NCBI RefSeq assembly: GCF_003097635.1
Contig: NZ_QCZI01000011.1
Span: forward strand, 62,001-126,000
Length of the DNA stretch: 64,000 nt
Direction: 5' to 3'
Origin: Flavobacterium psychrotolerans
GTDB lineage: Bacteria > Bacteroidota > Bacteroidia > Flavobacteriales > Flavobacteriaceae
Shown here: positions 53,070 through 62,236 of the stretch, piece after piece
Position numbering within the stretch: the first letter of the stretch is position 1
How the letters are laid out: each line of letters begins with the position of its first letter
The notes under the pieces: generated by a model
The model's input: only the letters and a program-made list of their open reading frames with translations
Database searches by the model: none
Told to the model about the DNA's origin: nothing
Made by a program: the position numbers and the translations under genes

Positions 53070-54899
53070 ATGATTCAAAAACTAAAATTCATTTTTTTTA
53101 TTTTGGTCATCTGTAGTTGTCAGTTTTCTTTTTCGCAAGTAAATGAAGTGAAAAAAGATACTACTAAAATGTACAGGGATATCCAAACCTATTCTAAGAA
53201 AAATAAATTTACCAAATTCATGTATGGTTTAATTTTTGAACCTGTTATTATAAAAAAGAAAAGAGTAAAAAAAATAATTGTCCGAAAAAGATTTCGTGCT
53301 TTTGAAGGCAAAATTATTAGAAACATCAATATTGTTACACTTGATCCTTTTGGATATTCTGAAAAAGATACTACCGCAGTACCGGAAAAATTTACTTCTA
53401 AGGCCGGAAACAGAATCCATTTTAAATCTAAAGAGCTAACTATTAGAAATTTATTGCTTTTTAGAAAGAATAAACCTTTAGATTCTTTACTCTTTAAAGA
53501 GTCTGAACGCTTACTTCGAAATCAAAGCTACATTCGTGGCATTCAAACTACTCTAAAATTATCTGCACCAAAATCTGATTCTGTAGATGTTAACATTCGC
53601 ATTTTGGATTCTTGGAGTATATATCCCAAAATTGAGGCTTCCAATACTAAATTCAATTTAGGATTAGACGAACGAAATTTTATGGGAACGGGACAACGAC
53701 TTGAAAACAGCTATAACAAACGATTTTCGGATGGAAAAAATGCTTTTAGCGCGAGGTATACAATTCCCAATATTCTTAATTCATATATCAAAACTACCAT
53801 CAATTATCATATTGATTTAGAGAATAATTACAGTAAAAGTTTTAATATAGAACGCCCATTTTTTTCCCCTTTTGCAAAATGGTCCGCAGGAATATACTTA
53901 GACCAACAATTCAAATCGGACTCTTTACCCGACTTGAATAACATATATGCGAAACAAAATTTAAAATACAACACCCATGATTTTTGGGCAGGAAATGCGA
54001 TTCGAATATTAAAAGGAAATTCTGAAAACGAACGAACCACCAATTTGATTACTACTGCGCGATTTTTAAATATCAATTATATTGAAAGTCCAAATTTAGC
54101 GTATGACAATATCGATTTTTTTTCAAATGAAAACTTTTATTTAATTGGAATTGGAATTTCTTCAAGACAATATATCGAAGATCGATTTATTTTTAATTAT
54201 CAAGTTATTGAAGATGTTCCAGTTGGAAAAGTGTATGGAATCACTGCTGGATATCAAACAAAAAACAATAACTCAAGGCTGTATTTAGGGACACGAATTT
54301 CTTCGGGAAAATATTATACGTGGGGCTATTTAAGTTCAAATTTTGAATATGGCACTTTTTTAAACCACTCCAAACCAGAACAAAGTACGGTGACATTTCA
54401 GATGAATTACTTCACGAATTTATTTGAAATTGGAAAATGGAAATTCAGACAATTTATAAAACCTCAAATCATTATTGGAAATAACAGGCTCCAATCAAAT
54501 GCGGACAAACTAACCCTAAATGAAGGTATTGGGCTTTCGGGTTTAAGCAGTTATACGCAATTCGGAACAAAAAAAATATTCCTAAGTTTTCAAACTCAGT
54601 CCTATTCGACTCAAAGTATATGGGGCTTTAGATTCAATCCCTACTTTAATTGCTCGTTTGGAATGTTAGGTGATGGATACTCTGGATTCAAAAAGAGTCA
54701 AGTCAATTCCCAATTTGCAATTGGAATTATCATAAAAAATGATTATTTGGTTTTTAAATCTTTTCAAATCTCATTAGCCTATTACCCTATAGCTCCAGAA
54801 AATAGGAACAATATTTTTAAGACAAATACTATCAATTCGGAAGATTTTGGTTTTCAAGATTTTGAGATCAACAAACCTGAAACTGTAAATTACAAATAG
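53070..54899 (+). CDS. POTRA/BamA-like outer-membrane protein
   Basis: A 609-residue protein with a signal peptide (residues about 1-23, ending FSQ). Residues about 75-190 look like POTRA modules (IRNINIVTLDPFGYSEKD, NLLLFRKNKPLDSLLFKESERLLRNQSYIRGIQTTLK, VDVNIRILDSWSIYP). The rest is a 16-strand-type barrel (LGLDERNFMGTGQRLENSYNKRF and many alternating strands). This places it in the Omp85 superfamily, but it is smaller and divergent from BamA. Possible roles are protein insertion, secretion or lipid movement. Confidence 0.82.
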   Translation: MIQKLKFIFFILVICSCQFSFSQVNEVKKDTTKMYRDIQTYSKKNKFTKFMYGLIFEPVIIKKKRVKKIIVRKRFRAFEGKIIRNINIVTLDPFGYSEKDTTAVPEKFTSKAGNRIHFKSKELTIRNLLLFRKNKPLDSLLFKESERLLRNQSYIRGIQTTLKLSAPKSDSVDVNIRILDSWSIYPKIEASNTKFNLGLDERNFMGTGQRLENSYNKRFSDGKNAFSARYTIPNILNSYIKTTINYHIDLENNYSKSFNIERPFFSPFAKWSAGIYLDQQFKSDSLPDLNNIYAKQNLKYNTHDFWAGNAIRILKGNSENERTTNLITTARFLNINYIESPNLAYDNIDFFSNENFYLIGIGISSRQYIEDRFIFNYQVIEDVPVGKVYGITAGYQTKNNNSRLYLGTRISSGKYYTWGYLSSNFEYGTFLNHSKPEQSTVTFQMNYFTNLFEIGKWKFRQFIKPQIIIGNNRLQSNADKLTLNEGIGLSGLSSYTQFGTKKIFLSFQTQSYSTQSIWGFRFNPYFNCSFGMLGDGYSGFKKSQVNSQFAIGIIIKNDYLVFKSFQISLAYYPIAPENRNNIFKTNTINSEDFGFQDFEINKPETVNYK

Positions 54900-55176
54900 A
54901 AGTTTTAAAATAGGATTTTTTATTAAAAATACGGCTTAAATCTTGAATTAATTTTTAAATAAATCAATTATTCGAGCAGATGAATAGTACGAAAATTGAG
55001 TGTTTTACTTCATTAAATACTATGTTTCATCGATATTAATTACTTTTTATCGATTAATTAAAAAAAAACACTATTTTTATCTAATATTAAAAAAACAAAA
55101 TATCCAATCTTTTGAAATGTTTAATTTTTATATTTTGTGTATAAATTTTAACTTTTCAAATAATAGCATTTAAATC

Positions 55177-55563
55177 ATGGGAATTGTAAAGACTTTAATT
55201 ACTCTATTTGCTTTATTTGGAATCCAAATTTCCATTGCTCAAAGTGATGATCCCTATAGCGGAGGAGTTCCTCTTTTTGATAAAGTTACAAATTGCAATT
55301 TACGTTATTCCTATTTTCCAAATATCGAAGCATACTTCGATACCCAGAAAAGCATTTATTATTATAAAGAAAATGGAGAATGGAAAACGGAAAAAGAGAT
55401 TCCGGAAGGGTATAGAGGATATTCTATTTACAACAAAATTAGTGTCTATATTACAGATTATGAAGATGATAATGTTTGCCAATTTTTAAAATCCCACAAA
55501 AAACTATATCCTTATAGTGCTAAAGGAAGAGTAAAACAAGTACCTACTGTATCAAAAGGATAA
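55177..55563 (+). CDS. Small exported protein of unknown function
   Basis: A 128-residue protein with a signal peptide (ending SIAQ near residue 22). The mature part has an aromatic-rich repeat-like sequence (LRYSYFPNIEAYFDTQKSIYYYKENGEW, GYRGYSIYNKISVYITDYEDDN) that looks like a beta domain with exposed tyrosines. I recognise similar small proteins in Flavobacteria but no function. It stands alone. The 277-base AT-rich region before it (54900-55176) shows no clear gene, repeat or terminator. Confidence 0.78.
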   Translation: MGIVKTLITLFALFGIQISIAQSDDPYSGGVPLFDKVTNCNLRYSYFPNIEAYFDTQKSIYYYKENGEWKTEKEIPEGYRGYSIYNKISVYITDYEDDNVCQFLKSHKKLYPYSAKGRVKQVPTVSKG

Positions 55564-55655
55564 ACATGCTACTACTGGTACTCATAAAATTAGGAATCCA
55601 TATCAAAAATATGTTAAAATCCCATTAAATAAAACATCTATTTTTATTTAATCGC

Positions 55656-55663
55656 TACATTTG
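55656..55663 (+). promoter_or_regulatory. -7 element of the PIG-L/symporter operon
   Basis: TACATTTG matches TAnnTTTG and lies 27 bases before the ATG at 55691. A TTG-initiated longer reading of the next gene would begin inside this element, so it supports the ATG. Confidence 0.5.
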
Positions 55664-55690
55664 AAGCCATTGCTAATTAAAGTATTTACA

Positions 55691-58186
55691 ATGCAAAAGC
55701 TTTCCTTTGTTGCCCTATTGATCTCCCTTTTTTCGTTATCGATAATTTCAGCTCAGCAACCGCAAAAATCCAATGCTGTTGAGATTTATAACCAAATTCA
55801 AAAACTAAATTTTCTAGGTTCTGTTCTCTATATCGCTGCCCATCCTGATGATGAAAATACCCGATTGATATCGTACTTATCCAATGAAAAAAAAGCCAGA
55901 ACTGGTTATTTATCATTGACTCGTGGTGATGGAGGTCAAAATTTAATTGGATCCGAATTGCGTGAACTTCTTGGAGTAATCCGAACACAAGAGCTTATTG
56001 AGGCCCGTAAAATTGATGGTGGCGAACAATTTTTTTCCAGAGCAAATGATTTTGGATATTCCAAAAATCCGGATGAAACGTTACAAATTTGGAACAAAGA
56101 CGAAGTCTTAAGCGATGTCATTTATATCATTCGTAAATTCCAACCAGACGTTATTATCAATCGTTTTGATGCGCGTACACCAGGAACCACACATGGGCAT
56201 CATACGGCATCTGCCATTTTGAGTATGGACGCTTTTGATAAAGCAAATAATGCATCCGTTTTCCCCAATCAATTGAATCTAGTGCAAACATGGCAACCTA
56301 AAAGAGTATTTTATAATACCTCGTGGTGGTTTTATGGAAGTAAAGAAAAATTTGAAAAAGCTGACAAAACCAATTTAATGCCAATTCAAACAGGGGTTTA
56401 TTATCCTTCATTGGGGAAATCCAATCCTGAAATTGCCGCTTTAAGTCGCAGTCGCCATCAATCGCAGGGTTTTGGAACTACAGGAACTCGTGGAGATGAA
56501 TTGGAATATTTGGAATTCATAAAAGGTGAAAATCAAAAAGACAAATCGAATCTCTTTGATGGTATTGATACTTCATGGAACCGAGTTCAGGGTGGAAAAG
56601 CTATTGGGGAGTTAATAAGCGCAGTGGGTAAAAATTTCGATTTTAAAAATCCATCGGCTAGTATTCCGGATTTGGTTAAGGCCTTTTCAATGATTCAGAA
56701 TTTAAATGAAAATCATTGGAAACCTATTAAATTAGAAGAAATCAAAAAAATTATCGCTTCCTGCGCTGGATTATATTTAGAAGCCGTTGCCGATAGCCAG
56801 GAAGTTACTCCAGGAAATATGTTAAAACTAAAAATGGAGGCGATTAACCGAAGTGCAATTCCAATGCAATTAAAAACGATTAAATCCTTTCCGGAAGCTA
56901 ATACTCCATTTCAGGTTTTAGATTTAAAAAATAATATTCCTCAAAATGTAGCCTTAGAATTGCCTTTGCCCGAAAGCCTAGATTACACACAACCCTATTA
57001 TTTAAAAGAAAAAGGAACCGTTGGAATGTACCGTGTGGATGACCAAAACAAGATTGGTATTCCTGATATTATTCGTCAAGCCAAAATAACATTCTGTGTT
57101 TTAATCAACAATGTAGTCATTCCTTTTGAACGCAATGTAATTTATAAATACAACAACAACGTGAAAGGCGAAATCTATCAACCATTAGATATTGTTCCTG
57201 ATGTTACAACTTCTATTTTAGATAAAGTAACGATTTTTAATGACCGAGGTTCCAAAACAATTGATATTAAAATCAAAGCCGGAAAGGACAATGTTAAAGG
57301 AGACTTACAACTAGAATTGCCTGAAAAATGGAAAGTTTTCCCTAAATCAATTCCATTTTCATTACTCCAAAAAGGTGAAGAACAAACAGTAACGTTCCAA
57401 GTTGCGCCTCCAAAAAATGCTGACGAAACGGTTGCTAAAAGTATTGCTATCGTTGACGGAAGACGTTTCGACAAAGAACAATTCAATATTACCTACGAAC
57501 ACATTTCCAAACAGCAAGTTTTAAAACCATCCGAGTCCAAATTTATGAAACTGGACATTGAAGTTGGAAAAGAAAAAATTGCCTATATCATGGGAGCAGG
57601 CGATGAAGTTCCAAAAAGTTTGAGGCAAATGGGTTATGAAGTTTCCATCATTAAACCTGAAGAAATTACTGCCGAAAAATTACAATATTTTGATGTGGTC
57701 ATGACAGGAATTCGAGCTTATAATACGATTCAAACATTGGCTTTCAAACAAACCCTTTTATTCGATTTCGTTAAAGAAGGACACACGATGATTGTGCAAT
57801 ACAATACCGCAGATGATTTTGTCACCACAGCGATTGCGCCGTTTCCTTTAAAAATTTCCCGTGAAAGAGTGACCGATGAAAATGCCCCAGTAGAGTTATT
57901 GGCACCCAATCATCCAATTTTAAATCATCCAAACAAAATTACTTCAAAAGATTTTGAGGGATGGAAACAAGAACAGGGATTATATTATCCAAATGAATGG
58001 GACAAAGCCTTCACTCCTATTTTAGCATCAAATGATAAAGGCGAATCACAAAAAAAAGGAGCTTTATTAGTCGCAAAATACGGAAAAGGGAATTACATTT
58101 ATACCAGTTTGAGTTTCTTTAGGGAATTACCTGAGGGAGTTTCAGGCGCCTTTAGGTTAATGGCGAACATGATTTCAATTAAGTAA
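55691..58186 (+). CDS. Exported PIG-L family deacetylase with C-terminal extra domains
   Basis: An 831-residue protein with signal peptide (residues 1-21, SIISA before QQPQ). The zinc-dependent LmbE/PIG-L deacetylase domain has AHPDDE (H51-E55) and the histidine segment THGHHTASA. A middle part (about 360-610) is beta-rich, with NEW3-like DVTTSILDKVTIFNDRGSKTIDIKI. The C-terminal 200 residues form a flavodoxin/glutamine-amidotransferase-like fold (YIMGAGDEVPKSLRQMGYEV, VVMTGIRAYNT). It probably removes N-acetyl groups from amino-sugar compounds in the periplasm. A microprotein and a symporter gene follow at once. Confidence 0.9.
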   Translation: MQKLSFVALLISLFSLSIISAQQPQKSNAVEIYNQIQKLNFLGSVLYIAAHPDDENTRLISYLSNEKKARTGYLSLTRGDGGQNLIGSELRELLGVIRTQELIEARKIDGGEQFFSRANDFGYSKNPDETLQIWNKDEVLSDVIYIIRKFQPDVIINRFDARTPGTTHGHHTASAILSMDAFDKANNASVFPNQLNLVQTWQPKRVFYNTSWWFYGSKEKFEKADKTNLMPIQTGVYYPSLGKSNPEIAALSRSRHQSQGFGTTGTRGDELEYLEFIKGENQKDKSNLFDGIDTSWNRVQGGKAIGELISAVGKNFDFKNPSASIPDLVKAFSMIQNLNENHWKPIKLEEIKKIIASCAGLYLEAVADSQEVTPGNMLKLKMEAINRSAIPMQLKTIKSFPEANTPFQVLDLKNNIPQNVALELPLPESLDYTQPYYLKEKGTVGMYRVDDQNKIGIPDIIRQAKITFCVLINNVVIPFERNVIYKYNNNVKGEIYQPLDIVPDVTTSILDKVTIFNDRGSKTIDIKIKAGKDNVKGDLQLELPEKWKVFPKSIPFSLLQKGEEQTVTFQVAPPKNADETVAKSIAIVDGRRFDKEQFNITYEHISKQQVLKPSESKFMKLDIEVGKEKIAYIMGAGDEVPKSLRQMGYEVSIIKPEEITAEKLQYFDVVMTGIRAYNTIQTLAFKQTLLFDFVKEGHTMIVQYNTADDFVTTAIAPFPLKISRERVTDENAPVELLAPNHPILNHPNKITSKDFEGWKQEQGLYYPNEWDKAFTPILASNDKGESQKKGALLVAKYGKGNYIYTSLSFFRELPEGVSGAFRLMANMISIK

Positions 58187-58198
58187 AAAAATCTAAAC

Positions 58199-58303
58199 AT
58201 GACCAACAAAATTTCCACTTGGAAAAAAAGCTATACATGGGTTTTAATTGCCAATGCTATCTATATTTTTATTTTTTGTATCATCATGCTAATATTTTCA
58301 TAG
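58199..58303 (+). CDS. 34-residue membrane microprotein between PIG-L and symporter genes
   Basis: A short frame, ATG 58199 to TAG 58301-58303, encodes 34 residues. A basic start (MTNKISTWKKSYTW) is followed by one hydrophobic helix (residues about 15-33, VLIANAIYIFIFCIIMLIF). It begins 12 bases after the deacetylase stop and ends 1 base before the symporter ATG, leaving no other room for a leader. This spacing and the ideal membrane helix suggest a real small subunit or chaperone of the symporter, by analogy with other transporter microproteins. No homologue was checked. Confidence 0.7.
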   Translation: MTNKISTWKKSYTWVLIANAIYIFIFCIIMLIFS

Positions 58304-58304
58304 T

Positions 58305-59999
58305 ATGCAACAGCTCGACTGGCTTATACTTTCCGTAACCTTGCTTTTCATCGTAATTTACGGTGTATGGAAAACTAAAGGAAGTAAAAATGTAGAGGAT
58401 TACATTTTGGGAAATAACGAAACCCCTTGGCATGTAGTAGGCTTATCTGTTATGGCAACACAGGCCAGCGCGATAACTTTTCTTTCCACACCGGGGCAAG
58501 CCTACCATGACGGCATGGGCTTCGTGCAGTTTTATTTTGGTTTGCCTATCGCTATGGTGGTCATTTGTGTGACCTTTATTCCAATGTATCATCGACTGAA
58601 AGTGTATACCGCTTATGAGTATCTTGAACAACGATTCGATTTAAAAACCCGTTCCCTTGCAGCAATACTATTTTTGGTTCAAAGAGGATTGGGAACTGGA
58701 TTGACCATTTATGCCCCTTCCATTATATTATCGGCTTTGTTGGGTTGGAATCTCACTTTATTAAATATCGTTATAGGCGTTTTAGTGATTATTTATACCT
58801 TTTCCGGCGGGACAAAAGCAGTAAACGTGACCCAAAAACAACAGATGTTCGTAATTATGTCGGGCATGTTTATCACCTTTTTTCTGATTTTACATCTTTT
58901 GCCGAACGACATGACTTTTAGTAATGCCATGCACATTGCCGGAGCCAACCACAAAATGGATATCGTCGATTTTTCTATTGATCCAGAAACCCGCTATACT
59001 TTTTGGAGCGGAATTACCGGCGGATTTTTCTTGGCACTCTCCTATTTTGGAACAGATCAATCACAAGTAGGCCGCTATTTATCAGGAAAGTCTGTACGAG
59101 AAAGCCAAATGGGACTCATCATGAACGGATTTCTAAAAGTACCCATGCAGTTTTTTATTTTGTTGATTGGTGTGATGGTTTTTGTATTTTTCCAATTCAA
59201 TCCGGTTCCTTTGAATTTTAATCCAAACAATAAAGTGATTATTGAACATTCTATTTATAAAAAGGAATACAATGTTCTCGAACAAAAATTGAGTAAATTA
59301 TCGGAAGACAAAAAAGAAATAAATCTGATATACATCGATCATCTGAATCAAAATTATGACAATCCTATTTTAAGAAAAGAACTTGTGACCCTCTCCAATA
59401 AGGAAAATGATTTGCGTGATCAAGCCAGAGAACTTATTTCAAAAGCCGATAAAAAATCTGAAACCAATGATAAAGATTATGTTTTTATCCATTTCATTTT
59501 AAACTATTTGCCCAAAGGACTCATCGGATTACTGTTGGCAGTAATACTTTCAGCAGCCATGTCATCAACGGCTTCCGGTATTAACGCTTTGGCTTCCACC
59601 ACTGCAATCGACATTTACAAACGAAATTTAAAAGAAGAAAAATCAGAGAAACACTACGTCAATGCAACTAAATTCTTCACAATACTTTGGGGAATTATTG
59701 CTATACTTTTCGCCTGCATTGGAACGCTTTTTGAAAATTTGATACAATTGGTCAATATCATTGGTTCAATATTTTACGGTACAGTTTTGGGAATTTTCTT
59801 AGTGGGATTTTACATTAAATACGTAAAAGCCAAAGCTATTTTTTGGGGAGCAGTAATAAGTCAATTGACTATTTTTTACATCTATTATCTAGATGTGGTA
59901 AGTTTTCTTTGGCTCAATTTTATTGGAGCCATGCTTACTTTATTGATATCACTCTTGATTCAAACAATTTTAGGTAAAGACGGAGAAGTTATAGCATAA
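58305..59999 (+). CDS. Sodium:solute symporter (SSS family)
   Basis: A 564-residue transporter with the SSS 13+ helix layout. The core begins LDWLILSVTLLFIVIYGVWKTKG. Family segments are VGLSVMATQASAITFLSTPGQAYHDGMGFVQFYFGLP, AYEYLEQRFDLKTRSLAAILFLVQRG and SAAMSSTASGINALASTTAIDIYKR, the last around the sodium site. An unusual hydrophilic insertion of about 90 residues (about 310-400, EYNVLEQKLSKLSEDKKEI) breaks the membrane bundle. The substrate is unknown, but the PIG-L deacetylase upstream suggests an acetylated or deacetylated amino sugar or sialic-acid-like compound. Confidence 0.92.
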   Translation: MQQLDWLILSVTLLFIVIYGVWKTKGSKNVEDYILGNNETPWHVVGLSVMATQASAITFLSTPGQAYHDGMGFVQFYFGLPIAMVVICVTFIPMYHRLKVYTAYEYLEQRFDLKTRSLAAILFLVQRGLGTGLTIYAPSIILSALLGWNLTLLNIVIGVLVIIYTFSGGTKAVNVTQKQQMFVIMSGMFITFFLILHLLPNDMTFSNAMHIAGANHKMDIVDFSIDPETRYTFWSGITGGFFLALSYFGTDQSQVGRYLSGKSVRESQMGLIMNGFLKVPMQFFILLIGVMVFVFFQFNPVPLNFNPNNKVIIEHSIYKKEYNVLEQKLSKLSEDKKEINLIYIDHLNQNYDNPILRKELVTLSNKENDLRDQARELISKADKKSETNDKDYVFIHFILNYLPKGLIGLLLAVILSAAMSSTASGINALASTTAIDIYKRNLKEEKSEKHYVNATKFFTILWGIIAILFACIGTLFENLIQLVNIIGSIFYGTVLGIFLVGFYIKYVKAKAIFWGAVISQLTIFYIYYLDVVSFLWLNFIGAMLTLLISLLIQTILGKDGEVIA

Positions 60000-60000
60000 A

Positions 60001-60033
60001 AAATCCCGTCCGGAAAAAATCAAGACGGGATTT
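60001..60033. terminator. Terminator between the symporter and DUF2911 genes
   Basis: The arms AAATCCCGTC (60001-60010) and GACGGGATTT (60024-60033) are exact reverse complements with a 13-base loop. The genes converge, so it may serve both. Confidence 0.8.
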
Positions 60034-60049
60034 CGTATACTATAAAAAT

Positions 60050-60895
60050 TTATTTTTTACTCCATTCCGCAATACTATCCGAATTCATTTTTAAATAATC
60101 ATTATTTTTAGCAACAGTTGCAGCAGCTAATGATAATTTTGCGGTTTCAATTGCGCCTTTTTTATCTCCTAATTTAGCCTGAATCAATGATTTTTGTCTG
60201 GTATACCAATAGGGTTGGTCTTTATTCATTTCCAATGCTTTATTAACATATTCTAAAGCCTTTGTCAGATCTCCATTCGATTGGTAAAAATATTGAGCCG
60301 AAGAAAAATAATCCCCTGCAGTTGGTCCGGCCAAAGTTTTTTCAATACTTGCAATCGCTGTTTTCTGTGTGGGAACCTCAAATTTTAAAGCTACAATTGT
60401 TTTTTCCCAAGATAATTCTAAATAAGCAAAATTATTATCCAAATTGTTAATTCCAATCGTGAAACTTTCTACCATTCTATTTAAATTTTCAGGTTTCACG
60501 GTAGTTCTCAATGCAACCTTAGTTTCATCCCAATTTTCCGGATTTCCCCAATTATCCGTTGTGGAATAAAAAATCACATCCCAATTTTCAACTTTAGGCA
60601 GCGTATATAAGGCATATTTACCTTTTTTAAGGGACTTACCGTCAATAACAATATCATTACTAAAAGAAATAGTCGTATTTTCATTGGCACCGGTTCTCCA
60701 AATTTTACCAAACGGAACTAAACTCCCAAAAATAGTTCTTCCTTTTATACTTGGTCGAGAGTATTCAACAGTAACATCCGTAAGTCCAACTACTTGTTCT
60801 AATGTAGATTTAGGGCTTGGTTGTGGTGCTTTTACTTGAGCTTCTATTGAGTATGAAGCAAAAAAGATTCCTAATACTAGAATGAATTTTTTCAT
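60050..60895 (-). CDS. DUF2911 protein with TPR tail, exported
   Basis: A 281-residue protein with signal peptide (MKKFILVLGIFFASYSIEAQ). DUF2911 occupies about residues 25-165 (QVVGLTDVTVEYSRPSIKGRTIFG, GKIWRTGANENTTISFSNDI, KGKYALYTLP, VIFYSTTDNWGNP). The C-terminal 110 residues have TPR-like helices (DLTKALEYVNKALEMNKDQPYWYTRQKSLIQ). Function unknown, common in Bacteroidota. The start at 60919 is inside a TAATTTTG -7 element, so I use the ATG at 60895. Confidence 0.9.
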   Translation of the reverse strand: MKKFILVLGIFFASYSIEAQVKAPQPSPKSTLEQVVGLTDVTVEYSRPSIKGRTIFGSLVPFGKIWRTGANENTTISFSNDIVIDGKSLKKGKYALYTLPKVENWDVIFYSTTDNWGNPENWDETKVALRTTVKPENLNRMVESFTIGINNLDNNFAYLELSWEKTIVALKFEVPTQKTAIASIEKTLAGPTAGDYFSSAQYFYQSNGDLTKALEYVNKALEMNKDQPYWYTRQKSLIQAKLGDKKGAIETAKLSLAAATVAKNNDYLKMNSDSIAEWSKK

Positions 60896-60916
60896 TGTTT
60901 TAAATTTATATTTTTT

Positions 60917-60924
60917 CAAAATTA
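60917..60924 (-). promoter_or_regulatory. -7 element of the DUF2911 gene
   Basis: On the - strand this reads TAATTTTG, 21 bases before the ATG at 60895. It overlaps a longer possible start codon and so argues against it. Confidence 0.45.
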
Positions 60925-61009
60925 CAAATTCAGATACTTATAAATGTTAATAAATACTTAATTTGAATATTATTTTGTTTACTATTTTATTTAAAACATT
61001 AAACATTTG

Positions 61010-61017
61010 TATCTTTG
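61010..61017 (+). promoter_or_regulatory. -7 element of the SRPBCC-SDR-photolyase operon
   Basis: TATCTTTG is a perfect flavobacterial -7 element, 12 bases before the ATG at 61030, so the leader is very short. No well-spaced TTG is seen. Confidence 0.55.
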
Positions 61018-61029
61018 TAAAAAAGTAAA

Positions 61030-61494
61030 ATGAAAATTTACACCAAGAAGAGTAAACAAAACTTACCCATAACACTAGATGAAGCTTGGGAATTCCTATC
61101 AAATCCTAAAAATTTAAAAACCATAACTCCAGATTACATGGGATTTGTTATTGAATCCGGAACAGATAGACCTATGTTTCCTGGACAAATCATTCAATAT
61201 ATTATTACTCCAATTTTTGGAATCAAAACAAAATGGGTTACAGAAATTACCCATGTACAAGACAAAAAATACTTTGTTGACGAACAACGTTTTGGTCCAT
61301 ACGCACTTTGGCATCACAAACATTTTATAAAAATAATTCCTGGTGGTGTAGAAATGGAGGATATTATAGATTACAAAGTACCTATGGGAATTTTAGGGCA
61401 ACTGGCTCATCCTTTTTTGGTAAAACCGAAACTGGATGAAATTTTTGATTATAGACGAAAAAAATTAATTGAGTTATTTGGAGAATTTAAATGA
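61030..61494 (+). CDS. SRPBCC-fold (START-like) ligand-binding protein
   Basis: A 154-residue protein with the SRPBCC helix-grip layout: LDEAWEFLSNPKNLKTITPDYMGFVI near the start, a middle beta sheet with GPYALWHHKHFIKIIPGGVEMEDIIDYKVPMGILGQLAH, and a C-terminal helix. Proteins of this kind regularly sit beside photolyase and SDR genes in Bacteroidota and may bind a lipid or pigment. Function unknown. It ends 4 bases before the SDR start. Confidence 0.88.
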   Translation: MKIYTKKSKQNLPITLDEAWEFLSNPKNLKTITPDYMGFVIESGTDRPMFPGQIIQYIITPIFGIKTKWVTEITHVQDKKYFVDEQRFGPYALWHHKHFIKIIPGGVEMEDIIDYKVPMGILGQLAHPFLVKPKLDEIFDYRRKKLIELFGEFK

Positions 61495-61498
61495 TAAT

Positions 61499-62197
61499 AT
61501 GAAAAACATTTTATTAATTGGTGGTTCATACGGAATTGGTTTAGCTATAGCTAAAGAATTAGAGCATAAAAATAATATCTTCATCGCTTCAAGAACTGCA
61601 GAAGGTTTAGAAAACTTAAATGTGACCCATATTCCTTTTGATGTCCTCACTGATAATTTAGACAAAAGCCTTCTACCAGATATAATTGACGGCGTTATTT
61701 ACTGCCCAGGAAGTATTAATTTAAAACCATTTCGTGGTTTAAAAATAGAGACTTTTGAAAGTGATATGCAAATCAATTTTTTTAGCATGGTTAAAGTATT
61801 ACATTCTATTTTGCCGCAATTAACGGCATCAAATCAGTCAAGTATTGTCTTATTTAGTAGTGTTGCAGCATCAATGGGAATGCCTTTTCATACTAGTGTC
61901 GCTGCTGCAAAAGGTGCAATAGAAAGTTTTTCAAAGGCATTAGCCGCAGAATATGCTCCAAAAATTCGCGTAAATGTAATTGCTCCATCTTTAACAAATA
62001 CACCTTTAGCAGATAAGTTTTTAAACAATGAGTCCAAGCAAGAAAAATCTGCTGAAAGACACCCTTTAAAACGTTTTGGACAACCGGACGATTTAGCTAA
62101 AATGGCTTGTTTTTTATTAGAAGAAAATTCCTCTTGGATATCGGGACAAATCATACATGTAGATGGGGGAATGTCAACTTTATTAGTAAATGGATAA
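61499..62197 (+). CDS. SDR-fold protein lacking the catalytic tyrosine
   Basis: A 232-residue short-chain dehydrogenase/reductase fold with a glycine-rich cofactor motif (GGSYGIG, residues 8-14) and catalytic-type serine S120/S121 (LFSSVAAS). At the place of the YxxxK motif it has TSVAAAK, so K138 is present but V134 replaces the tyrosine. The C-terminal NVIAPSLTNTPLADKF and IHVDGG are normal. I prefer the ATG at 61499; earlier in-frame codons overlap the SRPBCC gene. The altered active site suggests an unusual reaction or a binding role. Confidence 0.9.
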   Translation: MKNILLIGGSYGIGLAIAKELEHKNNIFIASRTAEGLENLNVTHIPFDVLTDNLDKSLLPDIIDGVIYCPGSINLKPFRGLKIETFESDMQINFFSMVKVLHSILPQLTASNQSSIVLFSSVAASMGMPFHTSVAAAKGAIESFSKALAAEYAPKIRVNVIAPSLTNTPLADKFLNNESKQEKSAERHPLKRFGQPDDLAKMACFLLEENSSWISGQIIHVDGGMSTLLVNG

Positions 62198-62236
62198 TCT
62201 ATTTGGAGTTTTGTAACTTTAAACAAAATACATAAA

